Assembly (NCBI GenBank): GCA_002339265.1
Contig: DDKG01000214.1
Span: 3,985 to 9,185, forward strand
DNA from: Massilia sp. UBA2604
Lineage (GTDB): Bacteria; Pseudomonadota; Gammaproteobacteria; Burkholderiales; Burkholderiaceae_D
Reading direction: 5' to 3'
DNA length: 5,201 nt
A program made the position numbers and the translations under genes. Under the pieces are notes generated by a model. That model worked only from the letters and a program-made list of their open reading frames with translations. It did no database searches and was not told where the DNA came from. This document shows positions 1-5,201 of the stretch, one piece after another; position 1 is the stretch's first letter; every line of letters begins with the position of its first letter.

Positions 1-431
1 TCGGCATCGATGAACAGCGAGACGCGGATGCCCTCTTCCTTGAGCTGCTTCACGGCCGCCTCGACCTCGTTGTAGTAGCGCACCACGTCCAGGCCACCCT
101 CGGTCGTGACTTCCTCGCGCCGCTCCGGCACCAGGCACACGTCCTGCGGTTTTACCTGGCAGGCGAAGTCGATCATCTCGCGGGTGACGGCCGCTTCCAG
201 GTTCATGCGCGTGGCCAGCAGCGGACGCAGGGCCAGCACGTCGGCATCCTTGATGTGGCGGCGGTCTTCGCGCAGGTGCAGGGTGATCAGGTCGGCGCCC
301 GCCTGCTCGGCCAGCAGCGCAGCGCGCAGCGGGTCCGGGTACGTCGTCCCACGCGCATTGCGCACAGTGGCGATGTGGTCGATGTTCACGCCCAGGTCGA
401 TCACCTGGCCGGCGGGTTGCAGGAAGCTCAT
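1..431 (-). CDS. pdxJ: Pyridoxine 5'-phosphate synthase PdxJ, 5' part (runs off the window)
   Basis: PdxJ condenses 3-amino-2-oxopropyl phosphate with 1-deoxy-D-xylulose 5-phosphate to give pyridoxine 5'-phosphate, the last ring-closing step of the DXP-dependent vitamin B6 pathway in the cytoplasm. The first 143 residues are visible and match the N-terminal half of the TIM-barrel family. The [15 protein letters not shown] strand is at about 14-28, HLREDRRHI at 52-60 and TRMNLE at 74-79, followed by [18 protein letters not shown]. By alignment with the E. coli enzyme, D18, H52 and E79 fall at positions of known active-site residues. The ATG at 431-429 is the only start giving the usual short N-terminus. 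It lies 10 nt after the recO stop in an A/T-rich spacer with no Shine-Dalgarno sequence, so translation probably depends on ribosomes finishing recO. The frame is open to the window edge; about 100 C-terminal residues are missing only because the window ends. Confidence 0.97.
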   Translation of the reverse strand, partial: MSFLQPAGQVIDLGVNIDHIATVRNARGTTYPDPLRAALLAEQAGADLITLHLREDRRHIKDADVLALRPLLATRMNLEAAVTREMIDFACQVKPQDVCLVPERREEVTTEGGLDVVRYYNEVEAAVKQLKEEGIRVSLFIDA

Positions 432-441
432 AATATTATGT

Positions 442-1227
442 TTACAATTGCATCAAATCGATCAAAATCTGGCGCGTATTGAGCGGCTGTCCGCCCAGGT
501 GGTGCGCCAGCAGGAAACGCATCAACAGCTTGCTCTGCGCCTGGGTCGCCGGATCAGTATAGTCCTCACGCTCCATATCCAGCAGGGTCTTGCCCAATAC
601 GACGGGCCAGACTTCGCCGGCGCCCGCAGCGCGCGCGCCGCGTTCCGGATCGACCACGTAGTCCCGGTCCGGCTCGACCGCGCTGCGGCTGTTCGTGCAG
701 CGGCCCAGGTCGGCTGCGACGCCCGTTTCCTTAAGTAAGGCTCTTTCGAATTTTCGCAAGACGATTTGCGCCGGTTCGCCGTGGGCGAGCTGGTTCAGGG
801 TCGAGACGTAATGGTCGAACAGGGCCGGATGGCGGTCGTCGCGCGCCAGCAGTTTGACGAGCAGTTCGTTCAGATAAAAGCCGCACAGCAGCGCGGTGCG
901 TTCCAGCGGCAGCATGCCGCCCACCCACTCGGCGTCGATCAGCGTGCGCAGCTCGGACTTGCCGCTCCACGACACCGACAAGGGCTGGAAAGTCTGCAGC
1001 ACGCCGCGCAGCTTGGAAAACGGGCGCTTGGCGCCTTTCGCCACCACCCCCACCCGCCCATGGTCGCGGGTGAACATGTCGATGATGAGGCTGGTTTCTT
1101 TATAGGGATAGCTGTGCAGCACGAAGCCGGGTTGGCCGACGATGCGGCTGTCGCGGCTTGGTGCGCGCGGACGCTTGCTGGCGGCCGGCGTGGCCTCGTC
1201 GTCGATGAATTGGTCGTGGCTGGGCAT
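442..1227 (-). CDS. recO: DNA repair protein RecO
   Basis: RecO works with RecR in the RecFOR pathway. It binds single-stranded DNA and SSB, helps load RecA on gaps, and anneals complementary strands. The 261-residue protein has a polar, basic N-terminal extension (about 1-30), an OB-fold at about 31-105 containing [21 protein letters not shown] and the [15 protein letters not shown] loop, then the helical C-terminal domain ([34 protein letters not shown]). It is slightly longer than the roughly 240-residue E. coli protein, mostly through the N-terminal extension. Only two cysteines (C115, C177) are present, so the four-cysteine zinc site of some RecO proteins is absent, as in other proteobacteria. 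The ATG at 1227 is the only usable start: an in-frame stop (1266-1264) lies 12 codons upstream with no other start codon between. Unlike the tight junctions elsewhere in the operon, it is separated from era by 181 nt filled by a large palindrome. Confidence 0.96.
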   Translation of the reverse strand: MPSHDQFIDDEATPAASKRPRAPSRDSRIVGQPGFVLHSYPYKETSLIIDMFTRDHGRVGVVAKGAKRPFSKLRGVLQTFQPLSVSWSGKSELRTLIDAEWVGGMLPLERTALLCGFYLNELLVKLLARDDRHPALFDHYVSTLNQLAHGEPAQIVLRKFERALLKETGVAADLGRCTNSRSAVEPDRDYVVDPERGARAAGAGEVWPVVLGKTLLDMEREDYTDPATQAQSKLLMRFLLAHHLGGQPLNTRQILIDLMQL

Positions 1228-1237
1228 GCGCGTTGCA

Positions 1238-1396
1238 AGTGTCCTGAATTGGAGGTTCGTTGATCAATCAATGTGGCGAAATCGGCCCGAGACAAGGAAC
1301 AAAGCACAGCAAGGCCGGGGCCTTGCGCGCATTTGTGACGCAGTATCGGGTCGATTCTCGCCACATTGTTTCAACGAATCTCCAATTTAGGGCACT
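1238..1396. repeat. 159-bp imperfect palindrome filling the era-recO gap
   Basis: The two halves are reverse complements of each other around a centre at 1317-1318. The outer arms 1238-1263 and 1371-1396 match at 23 of 26 positions. The middle arms 1269-1289 and 1347-1368 match at 20 positions with one 1-nt bulge and one mismatch. The inner stretch pairs ACAAA (1299-1303) with TTTGT (1332-1336). The tip is a perfect 8-bp pair, GCAAGGCC (1309-1316) with GGCCTTGC (1319-1326), around GG. The left arm also has a short slippage-like TCAATCAAT at 1264-1272. There is no U-tract, so it is not a standard intrinsic terminator, and no clear target-site duplication flanks it. In size and in sitting inside a transcribed gap it resembles enterobacterial ERIC palindromes, but I do not recognise the sequence as a named family. 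It could be a foldback mobile repeat, an RNase III target or a regulatory leader for recO. Confidence 0.85.
1242..1245 (-). promoter_or_regulatory. Weak candidate ribosome-binding site for recO inside the palindrome
   Basis: AGGA, read on the minus strand, is the only purine-rich match upstream of the recO ATG. Its spacing of 14 nt is longer than optimal. It lies within the outermost stem of the palindrome, so folding would hide it. The long spacing keeps this call weak. Confidence 0.3.
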
Positions 1397-1408
1397 AGTC
1401 CCCTGCCC
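1390..1408 (-). other. Small hairpin directly after the era stop codon
   Basis: On the minus strand GGGCA (1408-1404) can pair with TGCCC (1394-1390) across a 9-nt loop, beginning at the base after the era stop. The sequence after it is TAAATTGG, not a U-tract, so it is a poor terminator. Its 3' arm overlaps the outer arm of the large palindrome (1371-1396), so the two structures could compete at the base of that stem. Confidence 0.3.
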
Positions 1409-2305
1409 TTACTCGTAACCGTAAGCGCGCAGGCCCGCTTCGTTGTCGGCCCAGCCGGATTTGACCTTGACCCAGATCTCCAGATAGATCGGGCCGCCGA
1501 ACAGCTTTTCCATGTCGAGGCGCGATTGGGTGGAAATCTCTTTCAGACGCGCACCCTTGTTACCGATGATCATCGATTTATGGGTGTCGCGCTCGACCAG
1601 GATCGCGGCGAAGATACGGCGCAGATTGCCTTCCTGCTCGAATTGCTCGATCAGGACGGTGCTGGTGTACGGCAGTTCGTCGCCCAGCAGGCGGAACACT
1701 TTTTCGCGCACGATCTCGGCCGCAAGGAATTTCTCGCTGCGGTCGGTGATGTCGTCCGGGCCGAACACCGGCGGATTTTCCGGCAGATGGCGCTTGATCT
1801 CGGCCTCCAGCGCATCGACCTGGAAGCGCAGCTTGGCCGAGACCGGCACGATGGCGGCGAAATTGAACAGGGCTGCGATCTTTTGCGCGAACGGCATCAG
1901 GACCGCCTTGTCCTTCACGCGGTCCGATTTATTGATGACCAGGATCACCGGGACATTTTTTGGCAGCATGTCCAGCACCTGCTGGTCGGCCGGGCCGAAG
2001 GTGCCCGCTTCGACCAGGAACAGGATCGCATCCGACGACGTCAGCGTGTTCGAGACGGTCTTGTTCAGCGTCTTGTTCAGCGCATTCGCGTGGCGGGTCT
2101 GGAAGCCCGGGGTGTCGACGTAGATGTATTGCGCGTCGTCATGGGTCTGGATGCCGGTGATCCGATGGCGCGTGGTCTGGGCCTTGCGCGACGTGATCGA
2201 CACCTTGGCGCCGATCAGGACGTTCATCAGGGTCGACTTGCCGACGTTCGGGCGGCCGACGATGGCGATATAGCCGCAACGGAAATTGTCGGGAGTGGCG
2301 TTCAT
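1409..2305 (-). CDS. era: GTPase Era, 30S ribosome assembly factor
   Basis: Era is an essential GTPase that binds the 3' end of 16S rRNA and assists 30S subunit maturation, at the ribosome and near the inner membrane. The 298-residue protein is full length and has all expected parts: G1 GRPNVGKST (17-25), the switch I segment RKAQTTRHR (40-48), G3 DTPG (64-67), G4 NKSD (125-128), G5 SAK (156-158), and a C-terminal KH domain with the GNKG loop (248-251) and the conserved [10 protein letters not shown] stretch (278-287). G4 is NKSD rather than the more common NKVD, a tolerated change. The frame stays open upstream into rnc, but the ATG at 2305-2303 is chosen because it gives the family N-terminus, has AGGAA 10 nt upstream, and overlaps the rnc stop as ATGA, which indicates translational coupling to RNase III. 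Pairing rnc with era is typical of proteobacteria and joins two rRNA maturation functions. Confidence 0.98.
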   Translation of the reverse strand: MNATPDNFRCGYIAIVGRPNVGKSTLMNVLIGAKVSITSRKAQTTRHRITGIQTHDDAQYIYVDTPGFQTRHANALNKTLNKTVSNTLTSSDAILFLVEAGTFGPADQQVLDMLPKNVPVILVINKSDRVKDKAVLMPFAQKIAALFNFAAIVPVSAKLRFQVDALEAEIKRHLPENPPVFGPDDITDRSEKFLAAEIVREKVFRLLGDELPYTSTVLIEQFEQEGNLRRIFAAILVERDTHKSMIIGNKGARLKEISTQSRLDMEKLFGGPIYLEIWVKVKSGWADNEAGLRAYGYE

Positions 2306-3102
2306 GCTTTTTCTGTTCCTGGTTGTTCTGCTTGGGCAGCCGATGCGGCATCGCCCTGATTGGTGCCGATGCCGGCCAGCTTCAATTGCGCCGAGCGCTG
2401 GCGCGGCTTGCGCGCGCCCGGCGCCTTGGCCAGCGCCTTCTGCGCCGCTTCGAGCGCCAGGCCGGCGGCCGACTGCTCGGCCGCACGGCGGCTGCCGCCG
2501 CGGCCGGACACCTGCACGCTCAGCTTCGGCACCAGGCATTCGACTTCGAATTCCTGGCTGTGGGCGGCGCCATGGGTCGCCACCACATTATAGGTCGGCA
2601 GCGGGATGCGCTTCGCCTGCAGGAATTCCTGCAGCAGGGTCTTGGCGTCCTTGCCGAGCGTGGCCGGGTCGACCGTGTCGAGGATCGGGATATAAAAGGC
2701 GCGGATCACATCGCGCGCGCTGTCGAAGCCGCTGTCGAGGAAGATCGCGCCGAGCAGCGCTTCCAGGGTATCGGCAAGGATCGAGGGCCGGCGGAAACCG
2801 CCGGATTTCAGCTCGCCTTCTCCCAGACGCAGGAATTGCGACAGGTCGAGTTTTTGGGCGATCTCGAACAGCGCCTGCTGCTTGACCAGGTTGGCGCGCA
2901 GGCGCGACAGGTCGCCCTCGTCGAGCGTGCCGAAACGTTGGTACAGCACCGAGGCGACCACGCAGTTGAGGACCGAATCGCCCAGGAATTCCAGGCGCTC
3001 GTTATGCAGACTGCTATGGCTACGGTGGGTCAGGGCTTGCTGCAGCAGCCCGATTTCCCGGAACGTATACCCCAAGCGCGTTTGCAATAACTGAAGATTC
3101 AT
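2302..3102 (-). CDS. rnc: Ribonuclease III
   Basis: RNase III is a Mg-dependent homodimeric endonuclease that cuts double-stranded RNA, including the rRNA precursor stems and many mRNAs. The 266-residue protein has the catalytic domain with signature [12 protein letters not shown] (34-45). The metal-binding acidic residues E38, D42, D111 and E114 align with E. coli E41, D45, D114 and E117. The double-stranded RNA binding domain follows (about 152-224), with LQEFLQ, LPTYNVV and the [14 protein letters not shown] helix start. A roughly 42-residue basic, then Ala/Gln-rich tail (225-266) has no counterpart in the 226-residue E. coli enzyme. The ATG at 3102 is chosen because [14 protein letters not shown] fits the family N-terminus. 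An in-frame GTG at 3135 would add 11 residues, but it lies inside a palindrome. Neither start has a clear Shine-Dalgarno sequence. The stop overlaps the era start (ATGA). Autoregulation by cleavage of its own leader is known in E. coli and could apply here. Confidence 0.97.
   Translation of the reverse strand: MNLQLLQTRLGYTFREIGLLQQALTHRSHSSLHNERLEFLGDSVLNCVVASVLYQRFGTLDEGDLSRLRANLVKQQALFEIAQKLDLSQFLRLGEGELKSGGFRRPSILADTLEALLGAIFLDSGFDSARDVIRAFYIPILDTVDPATLGKDAKTLLQEFLQAKRIPLPTYNVVATHGAAHSQEFEVECLVPKLSVQVSGRGGSRRAAEQSAAGLALEAAQKALAKAPGARKPRQRSAQLKLAGIGTNQGDAASAAQAEQPGTEKA
2316..2320 (-). promoter_or_regulatory. Ribosome-binding site of era (start-deciding)
   Basis: AGGAA on the minus strand, within the last codons of rnc, sits 10 nt before the ATG at 2305. 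It supports this start over positions further upstream in the same open frame. Confidence 0.6.
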
Positions 3103-3117
3103 TGTTGATGTCGTGTG

Positions 3118-3136
3118 CGTGGCCGGGCCGGCCACG
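3118..3136. repeat. GC-rich palindrome in the rnc leader
   Basis: CGTGGCCGG-G-CCGGCCACG is a perfect inverted repeat with 9-nt arms and one central base. It lies in the 50-nt gap between the DUF4845 gene and the rnc ATG, ending 15 nt before that ATG. As RNA it would form an 8-bp GC-rich stem with a 3-nt loop. There is no following U-tract, so it is not an intrinsic terminator. It contains the alternative rnc GTG codon. Confidence 0.6.
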
Positions 3137-3152
3137 GTGTTTCTATAAAGCC

Positions 3153-3551
3153 TTAACGAGCGACGCTGTCGGCCTCGGCCACCATGCCGCTGGGGTCGGT
3201 GGTGCCGGCGAAGTCGATCAGCAGGCTGACGTTGCCCATCAGCGGCAGCCGCTTTTCGTAGGCAAAGCTGATCTGCACTTCGTCGCCGTCGCGGCTGAAG
3301 ACCAGGTCTTGTCCACGCACGGCCTCGACGTCGTTGATGCTGGTATGGCGGTTGAAGGCTTGCTGCATCTCGCGGATGGTGCCGCCGGTCTCCTTGACCT
3401 TGGCAATCGCGGACTTGATCGCGTTGTATTCAATATAGGCCGGGACCATGCGCATGGCAAAGATGCCCGCCACGCCGATCACGGCCAGCGCCCCGATCAG
3501 GCCGGACAGGGAAACACCAGCTTGCTTGTTCAACATCTTGCTGCGACCCAT
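3153..3551 (-). CDS. DUF4845 family small membrane protein
   Basis: This 132-residue protein matches the DUF4845 family found between lepB and rnc in many beta- and gammaproteobacteria; its function is unknown. A short basic N-terminus ([12 protein letters not shown]) is followed by one hydrophobic segment at about 13-33 ([15 protein letters not shown]), then a soluble region with an amphipathic helix at about 41-70 and an alternating, probably beta-rich C-terminus. The start resembles a type IV prepilin: a basic leader, Gly12, then a hydrophobic helix. However, position +5 after that glycine is Gly17 rather than the pilin glutamate, so it is unlikely to be a processed pilin. It is probably an inner-membrane protein with its C-terminal part in the periplasm. 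The ATG at 3551 is preceded by AAGGGG at 5 nt, 12 nt after the lepB stop, which favours it over Met6. Its fixed position next to signal peptidase suggests a link to membrane or export functions, but this is inference. Confidence 0.85.
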   Translation of the reverse strand: MGRSKMLNKQAGVSLSGLIGALAVIGVAGIFAMRMVPAYIEYNAIKSAIAKVKETGGTIREMQQAFNRHTSINDVEAVRGQDLVFSRDGDEVQISFAYEKRLPLMGNVSLLIDFAGTTDPSGMVAEADSVAR

Positions 3552-3556
3552 GCGCG

Positions 3557-3562
3557 CCCCTT
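3557..3562 (-). promoter_or_regulatory. Ribosome-binding site of the DUF4845 gene
   Basis: AAGGGG on the minus strand lies in the 12-nt gap after lepB, 5 nt before the ATG at 3551. It decides for that start over the ATG five codons downstream, which has no such sequence. Confidence 0.65.
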
Positions 3563-3563
3563 G

Positions 3564-4493
3564 TTATTGGATACCGCCGACACGTTTCGGATTGCTGAAG
3601 TTCATCCAGACCACGAAGGCCTTGCCGACGATATTACGGTCAGGCACGAAACCCCAGTAACGGCTGTCCGCGCTATTGTCGCGGTTATCGCCCATCATGA
3701 AATACTGCCCTTCCGGCACTACGCAGGTGAACTTGTCGTAGGTGTATTCGCAGTTCTCGCGCAGCGGGAAATTGTCCACGCTGCCCAGGTCGATATTGCG
3801 CTTGTCGGCCGTGTTCAGGATGCGGTGCTGGGTCACGCCGTCCGGGCTCGGCAGTTTCTCGATGAACTGCTTGTGGTAGATCGGATGCTGGTCGTCCAGG
3901 TAGTCGTCGAGCGCCGTGTATTCGACCGGCTTGCCGTTGACCGTCAGGCGCTTTTCCTCGTACGTGATTTTATCACCCGGCACGCCAACGACGCGCTTGA
4001 TGTAATCCTGGTTCATGTCTTTTGGGTACTTGAACACCATCACATCGCCGCGCTGGGGATTGTTGATCTGGATGATCTTTTTATTAATGATCGGCAGGCG
4101 GATGCCATAGGTGTACTTGTTCACCAGGATGAAGTCGCCCACCAGCAGGGTCGGCACCATCGACGACGACGGAATCTTGAACGGCTCCCACAGGAAAGAG
4201 CGCAGGATGAACACCAGCGCGATTACCGGGAAGAAGCTGCCCGAATACTCGATCCAGGTCGGCTGGCGCAGATTGGCCTGCTCGATCGCCGCGCGGTTGC
4301 CGTTGTGGTCGACTTTGATCCCATCCGCCGCCAGCTTGGCGTTGCGCGCATCGTACTCGCGCAAGGCGGCATCGGCAGCGCGGCGCCGCTGTTTCGCCAG
4401 ATAGAATGTGTCCAGGCACCAGATGATGCCCGTGATCACCATCAAGACGAACAGGATCAGGGCAAAATTGCCCAGGATGGGTTGCAGGTTCAT
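3564..4493 (-). CDS. lepB: Signal peptidase I (leader peptidase)
   Basis: LepB is the inner-membrane Ser/Lys endopeptidase that removes signal peptides from Sec- and Tat-exported preproteins at the periplasmic face. The 309-residue protein has an N-terminal membrane segment (about 7-27), a charged cytoplasmic loop (about 33-80), a second membrane segment (about 86-101), then the periplasmic S26 catalytic domain. The catalytic serine is S111 in PSSSMVPTL and the general-base lysine is K166 in DYIKRVVGVPGD. The conserved GDNRDNSADSRYWG box is at 268-281. C248 and C257 are placed so that they could form a disulfide like the one in the E. coli enzyme. Length and domain order are normal (E. coli 324 residues). 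The ATG at 4493 overlaps the lepA stop by one base (TAATG) and has AGGTGG 10 nt upstream, which indicates coupled translation with lepA. Confidence 0.98.
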   Translation of the reverse strand: MNLQPILGNFALILFVLMVITGIIWCLDTFYLAKQRRRAADAALREYDARNAKLAADGIKVDHNGNRAAIEQANLRQPTWIEYSGSFFPVIALVFILRSFLWEPFKIPSSSMVPTLLVGDFILVNKYTYGIRLPIINKKIIQINNPQRGDVMVFKYPKDMNQDYIKRVVGVPGDKITYEEKRLTVNGKPVEYTALDDYLDDQHPIYHKQFIEKLPSPDGVTQHRILNTADKRNIDLGSVDNFPLRENCEYTYDKFTCVVPEGQYFMMGDNRDNSADSRYWGFVPDRNIVGKAFVVWMNFSNPKRVGGIQ

Positions 4494-5201
4494 TATTTAT
4501 CTTCCACCTGGAGAATGGCCAGGAAGGCTTCTTGTGGAATCTCCACCGAACCGACCTGCTTCATGCGCTTCTTGCCGGCCTTTTGTTTCTCCAGCAGCTT
4601 TTTCTTACGCGAGATGTCGCCGCCATAGCACTTGGCCAGGACGTTCTTGCGCAGCGCCTTCACGTTTTCGCGCGAGATGATGGTCGCGCCGATGGCGGCC
4701 TGGATCGCCACGTCGAACATCTGGCGCGGGATCAGTTCGCGCATCTTGGCCGCCACCTGGCGTCCGCGGTACGGTGCGTTGGCGCGGTGGACGATGATGG
4801 CCAGGGCGTCGACCTTCTCGCTGTTGATCAGCATGTCGACCTTGACCACGTCGGCCGCGCGGTTTTCCTTGAACTCGTAGTCCATCGAGGCATAGCCGCG
4901 CGAGGTGGACTTGAGGCGATCGAAGAAGTCCAGCACGATCTCGGCCATCGGGATCTCGTAGTGCAGTTTCACTTGGCGGCCGTGGTAGGCCATGTCCATC
5001 TGGATGCCGCGCTTGCCGTTACACAGGGTCATCACCGAACCGACGTACTCTTGCGGCATGTACAGGTTGACGTCGACGATCGGCTCGCGTACTTCGTTGA
5101 TCTTCGACGGTTCAGGCATCTTCGATGGATTGTCGACGCGGATGATGCTGCCGTCGCGCATCTCGACCTCGTACACCACCGTCGGCGCCGTCGTGATCAG
5201 G
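4493..5201 (-). CDS. lepA: Elongation factor 4 (LepA), C-terminal part (5' end outside the window)
   Basis: LepA/EF4 is a ribosome-dependent translational GTPase related to EF-G, implicated in back-translocation, initiation and 30S assembly. About 235 C-terminal residues are visible, starting at [18 protein letters not shown]. They include the EF-G domain-V-like region ([19 protein letters not shown], then [26 protein letters not shown]) and the LepA-specific C-terminal domain ([20 protein letters not shown], then [18 protein letters not shown] and [22 protein letters not shown]). The G domain and the first 360 or so residues lie beyond position 5201, since the family is about 600 residues long. 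The reading frame is open to the window edge; the in-frame GTG at 5179 is internal, not a start. The stop codon overlaps the lepB start by one base. Confidence 0.98.
   Translation of the reverse strand, partial: LITTAPTVVYEVEMRDGSIIRVDNPSKMPEPSKINEVREPIVDVNLYMPQEYVGSVMTLCNGKRGIQMDMAYHGRQVKLHYEIPMAEIVLDFFDRLKSTSRGYASMDYEFKENRAADVVKVDMLINSEKVDALAIIVHRANAPYRGRQVAAKMRELIPRQMFDVAIQAAIGATIISRENVKALRKNVLAKCYGGDISRKKKLLEKQKAGKKRMKQVGSVEIPQEAFLAILQVEDK
4504..4509 (-). promoter_or_regulatory. Ribosome-binding site of lepB
   Basis: AGGTGG on the minus strand lies in the last codons of lepA, 10 nt upstream of the lepB ATG. It supports the start at 4493 together with the TAATG overlap. Confidence 0.5.

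Noticed and set aside
432..465. A promoter for pdxJ: CATAAT at 440-435 with TTGATC upstream.
   Set aside because: The spacing is 19 nt, the match is imperfect, and the start of transcription would fall inside the pdxJ start codon.
1268..1296. A promoter for recO: TTGTCT and ATTGAT with 17-nt spacing on the minus strand.
   Set aside because: Only 4 and 3 of 6 consensus bases match, and both boxes are part of the palindrome arms, so base pairing explains the sequence better.
1238..1396. The era-recO palindrome as an intrinsic terminator.
   Set aside because: No run of T follows the stem on either strand, and recO and pdxJ downstream have no visible promoter of their own, so full termination here is unlikely.
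1526..2359. Long plus-strand open frames opposite era (1526-2359), rnc (2323-3090) and recO (766-1263).
   Set aside because: All are mirror frames of well-conserved genes, with biased Arg/Gln/Asp/Val composition and no domain signature.
2306..2539. An N-terminal extension of Era using the open frame upstream of 2305.
   Set aside because: It would overlap rnc deeply, is Arg/Ala/Gly-rich shadow sequence, and the ATG at 2305 has a ribosome-binding site and the family N-terminus.
3102..4628. A 508-codon open frame on the plus strand, opposite lepB and the DUF4845 gene.
   Set aside because: It is antisense to two clearly real genes, shows no recognisable domain and has the composition of a GC-rich codon shadow.
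1..5201. CRISPR arrays, tRNA or rRNA genes, insertion sequences, phage or defence genes.
   Set aside because: None seen; apart from the era-recO gap the window is densely filled with intact core genes.

Overview
The window is a stretch of a conserved housekeeping operon, read entirely on the minus strand. Transcription enters at the high-coordinate end. In order of transcription it holds lepA (3' part), lepB, a DUF4845 small membrane protein gene, rnc, era, recO and pdxJ (5' part). The order lepA-lepB-DUF4845-rnc-era-recO-pdxJ, the GC-rich codon use and the protein sequences point to a betaproteobacterium. Burkholderiales is most likely, probably an Oxalobacteraceae-type genus such as Massilia or a relative; the genus is an inference from gene order and sequence feel, not from a search.

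Layout: 5201-4493 is the C-terminal part of the translation factor LepA/EF4. 4493-3564 is signal peptidase I, whose start overlaps the lepA stop by one base. 3551-3153 is a 132-residue DUF4845 protein, 12 nt after lepB. A 50-nt gap (3152-3103) holds a perfect short GC-rich palindrome in the rnc leader. 3102-2302 is RNase III. 2305-1409 is the GTPase Era, coupled to rnc by an ATGA overlap. 1408-1228 is the only sizeable non-coding stretch, 181 nt. 1227-442 is RecO, and from 431 PdxJ begins, 10 nt after the recO stop, and runs off the window.

The genes join ribosome-linked functions (LepA, Era, RNase III processing of rRNA), protein export (LepB), DNA repair (RecO) and vitamin B6 synthesis (PdxJ). 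The tight spacing suggests one main transcript with translational coupling. I saw no convincing promoter or intrinsic terminator.

The most notable feature is the era-recO gap. Almost all of it (1238-1396, 159 bp) is one large imperfect palindrome centred near 1317/1318, with about 60 paired positions in the arms. It looks like an ERIC-type foldback element or a structured RNA, ends 10 nt before the recO start codon, and contains the only candidate recO ribosome-binding sequence. Everything else is an ordinary, intact core-genome operon.
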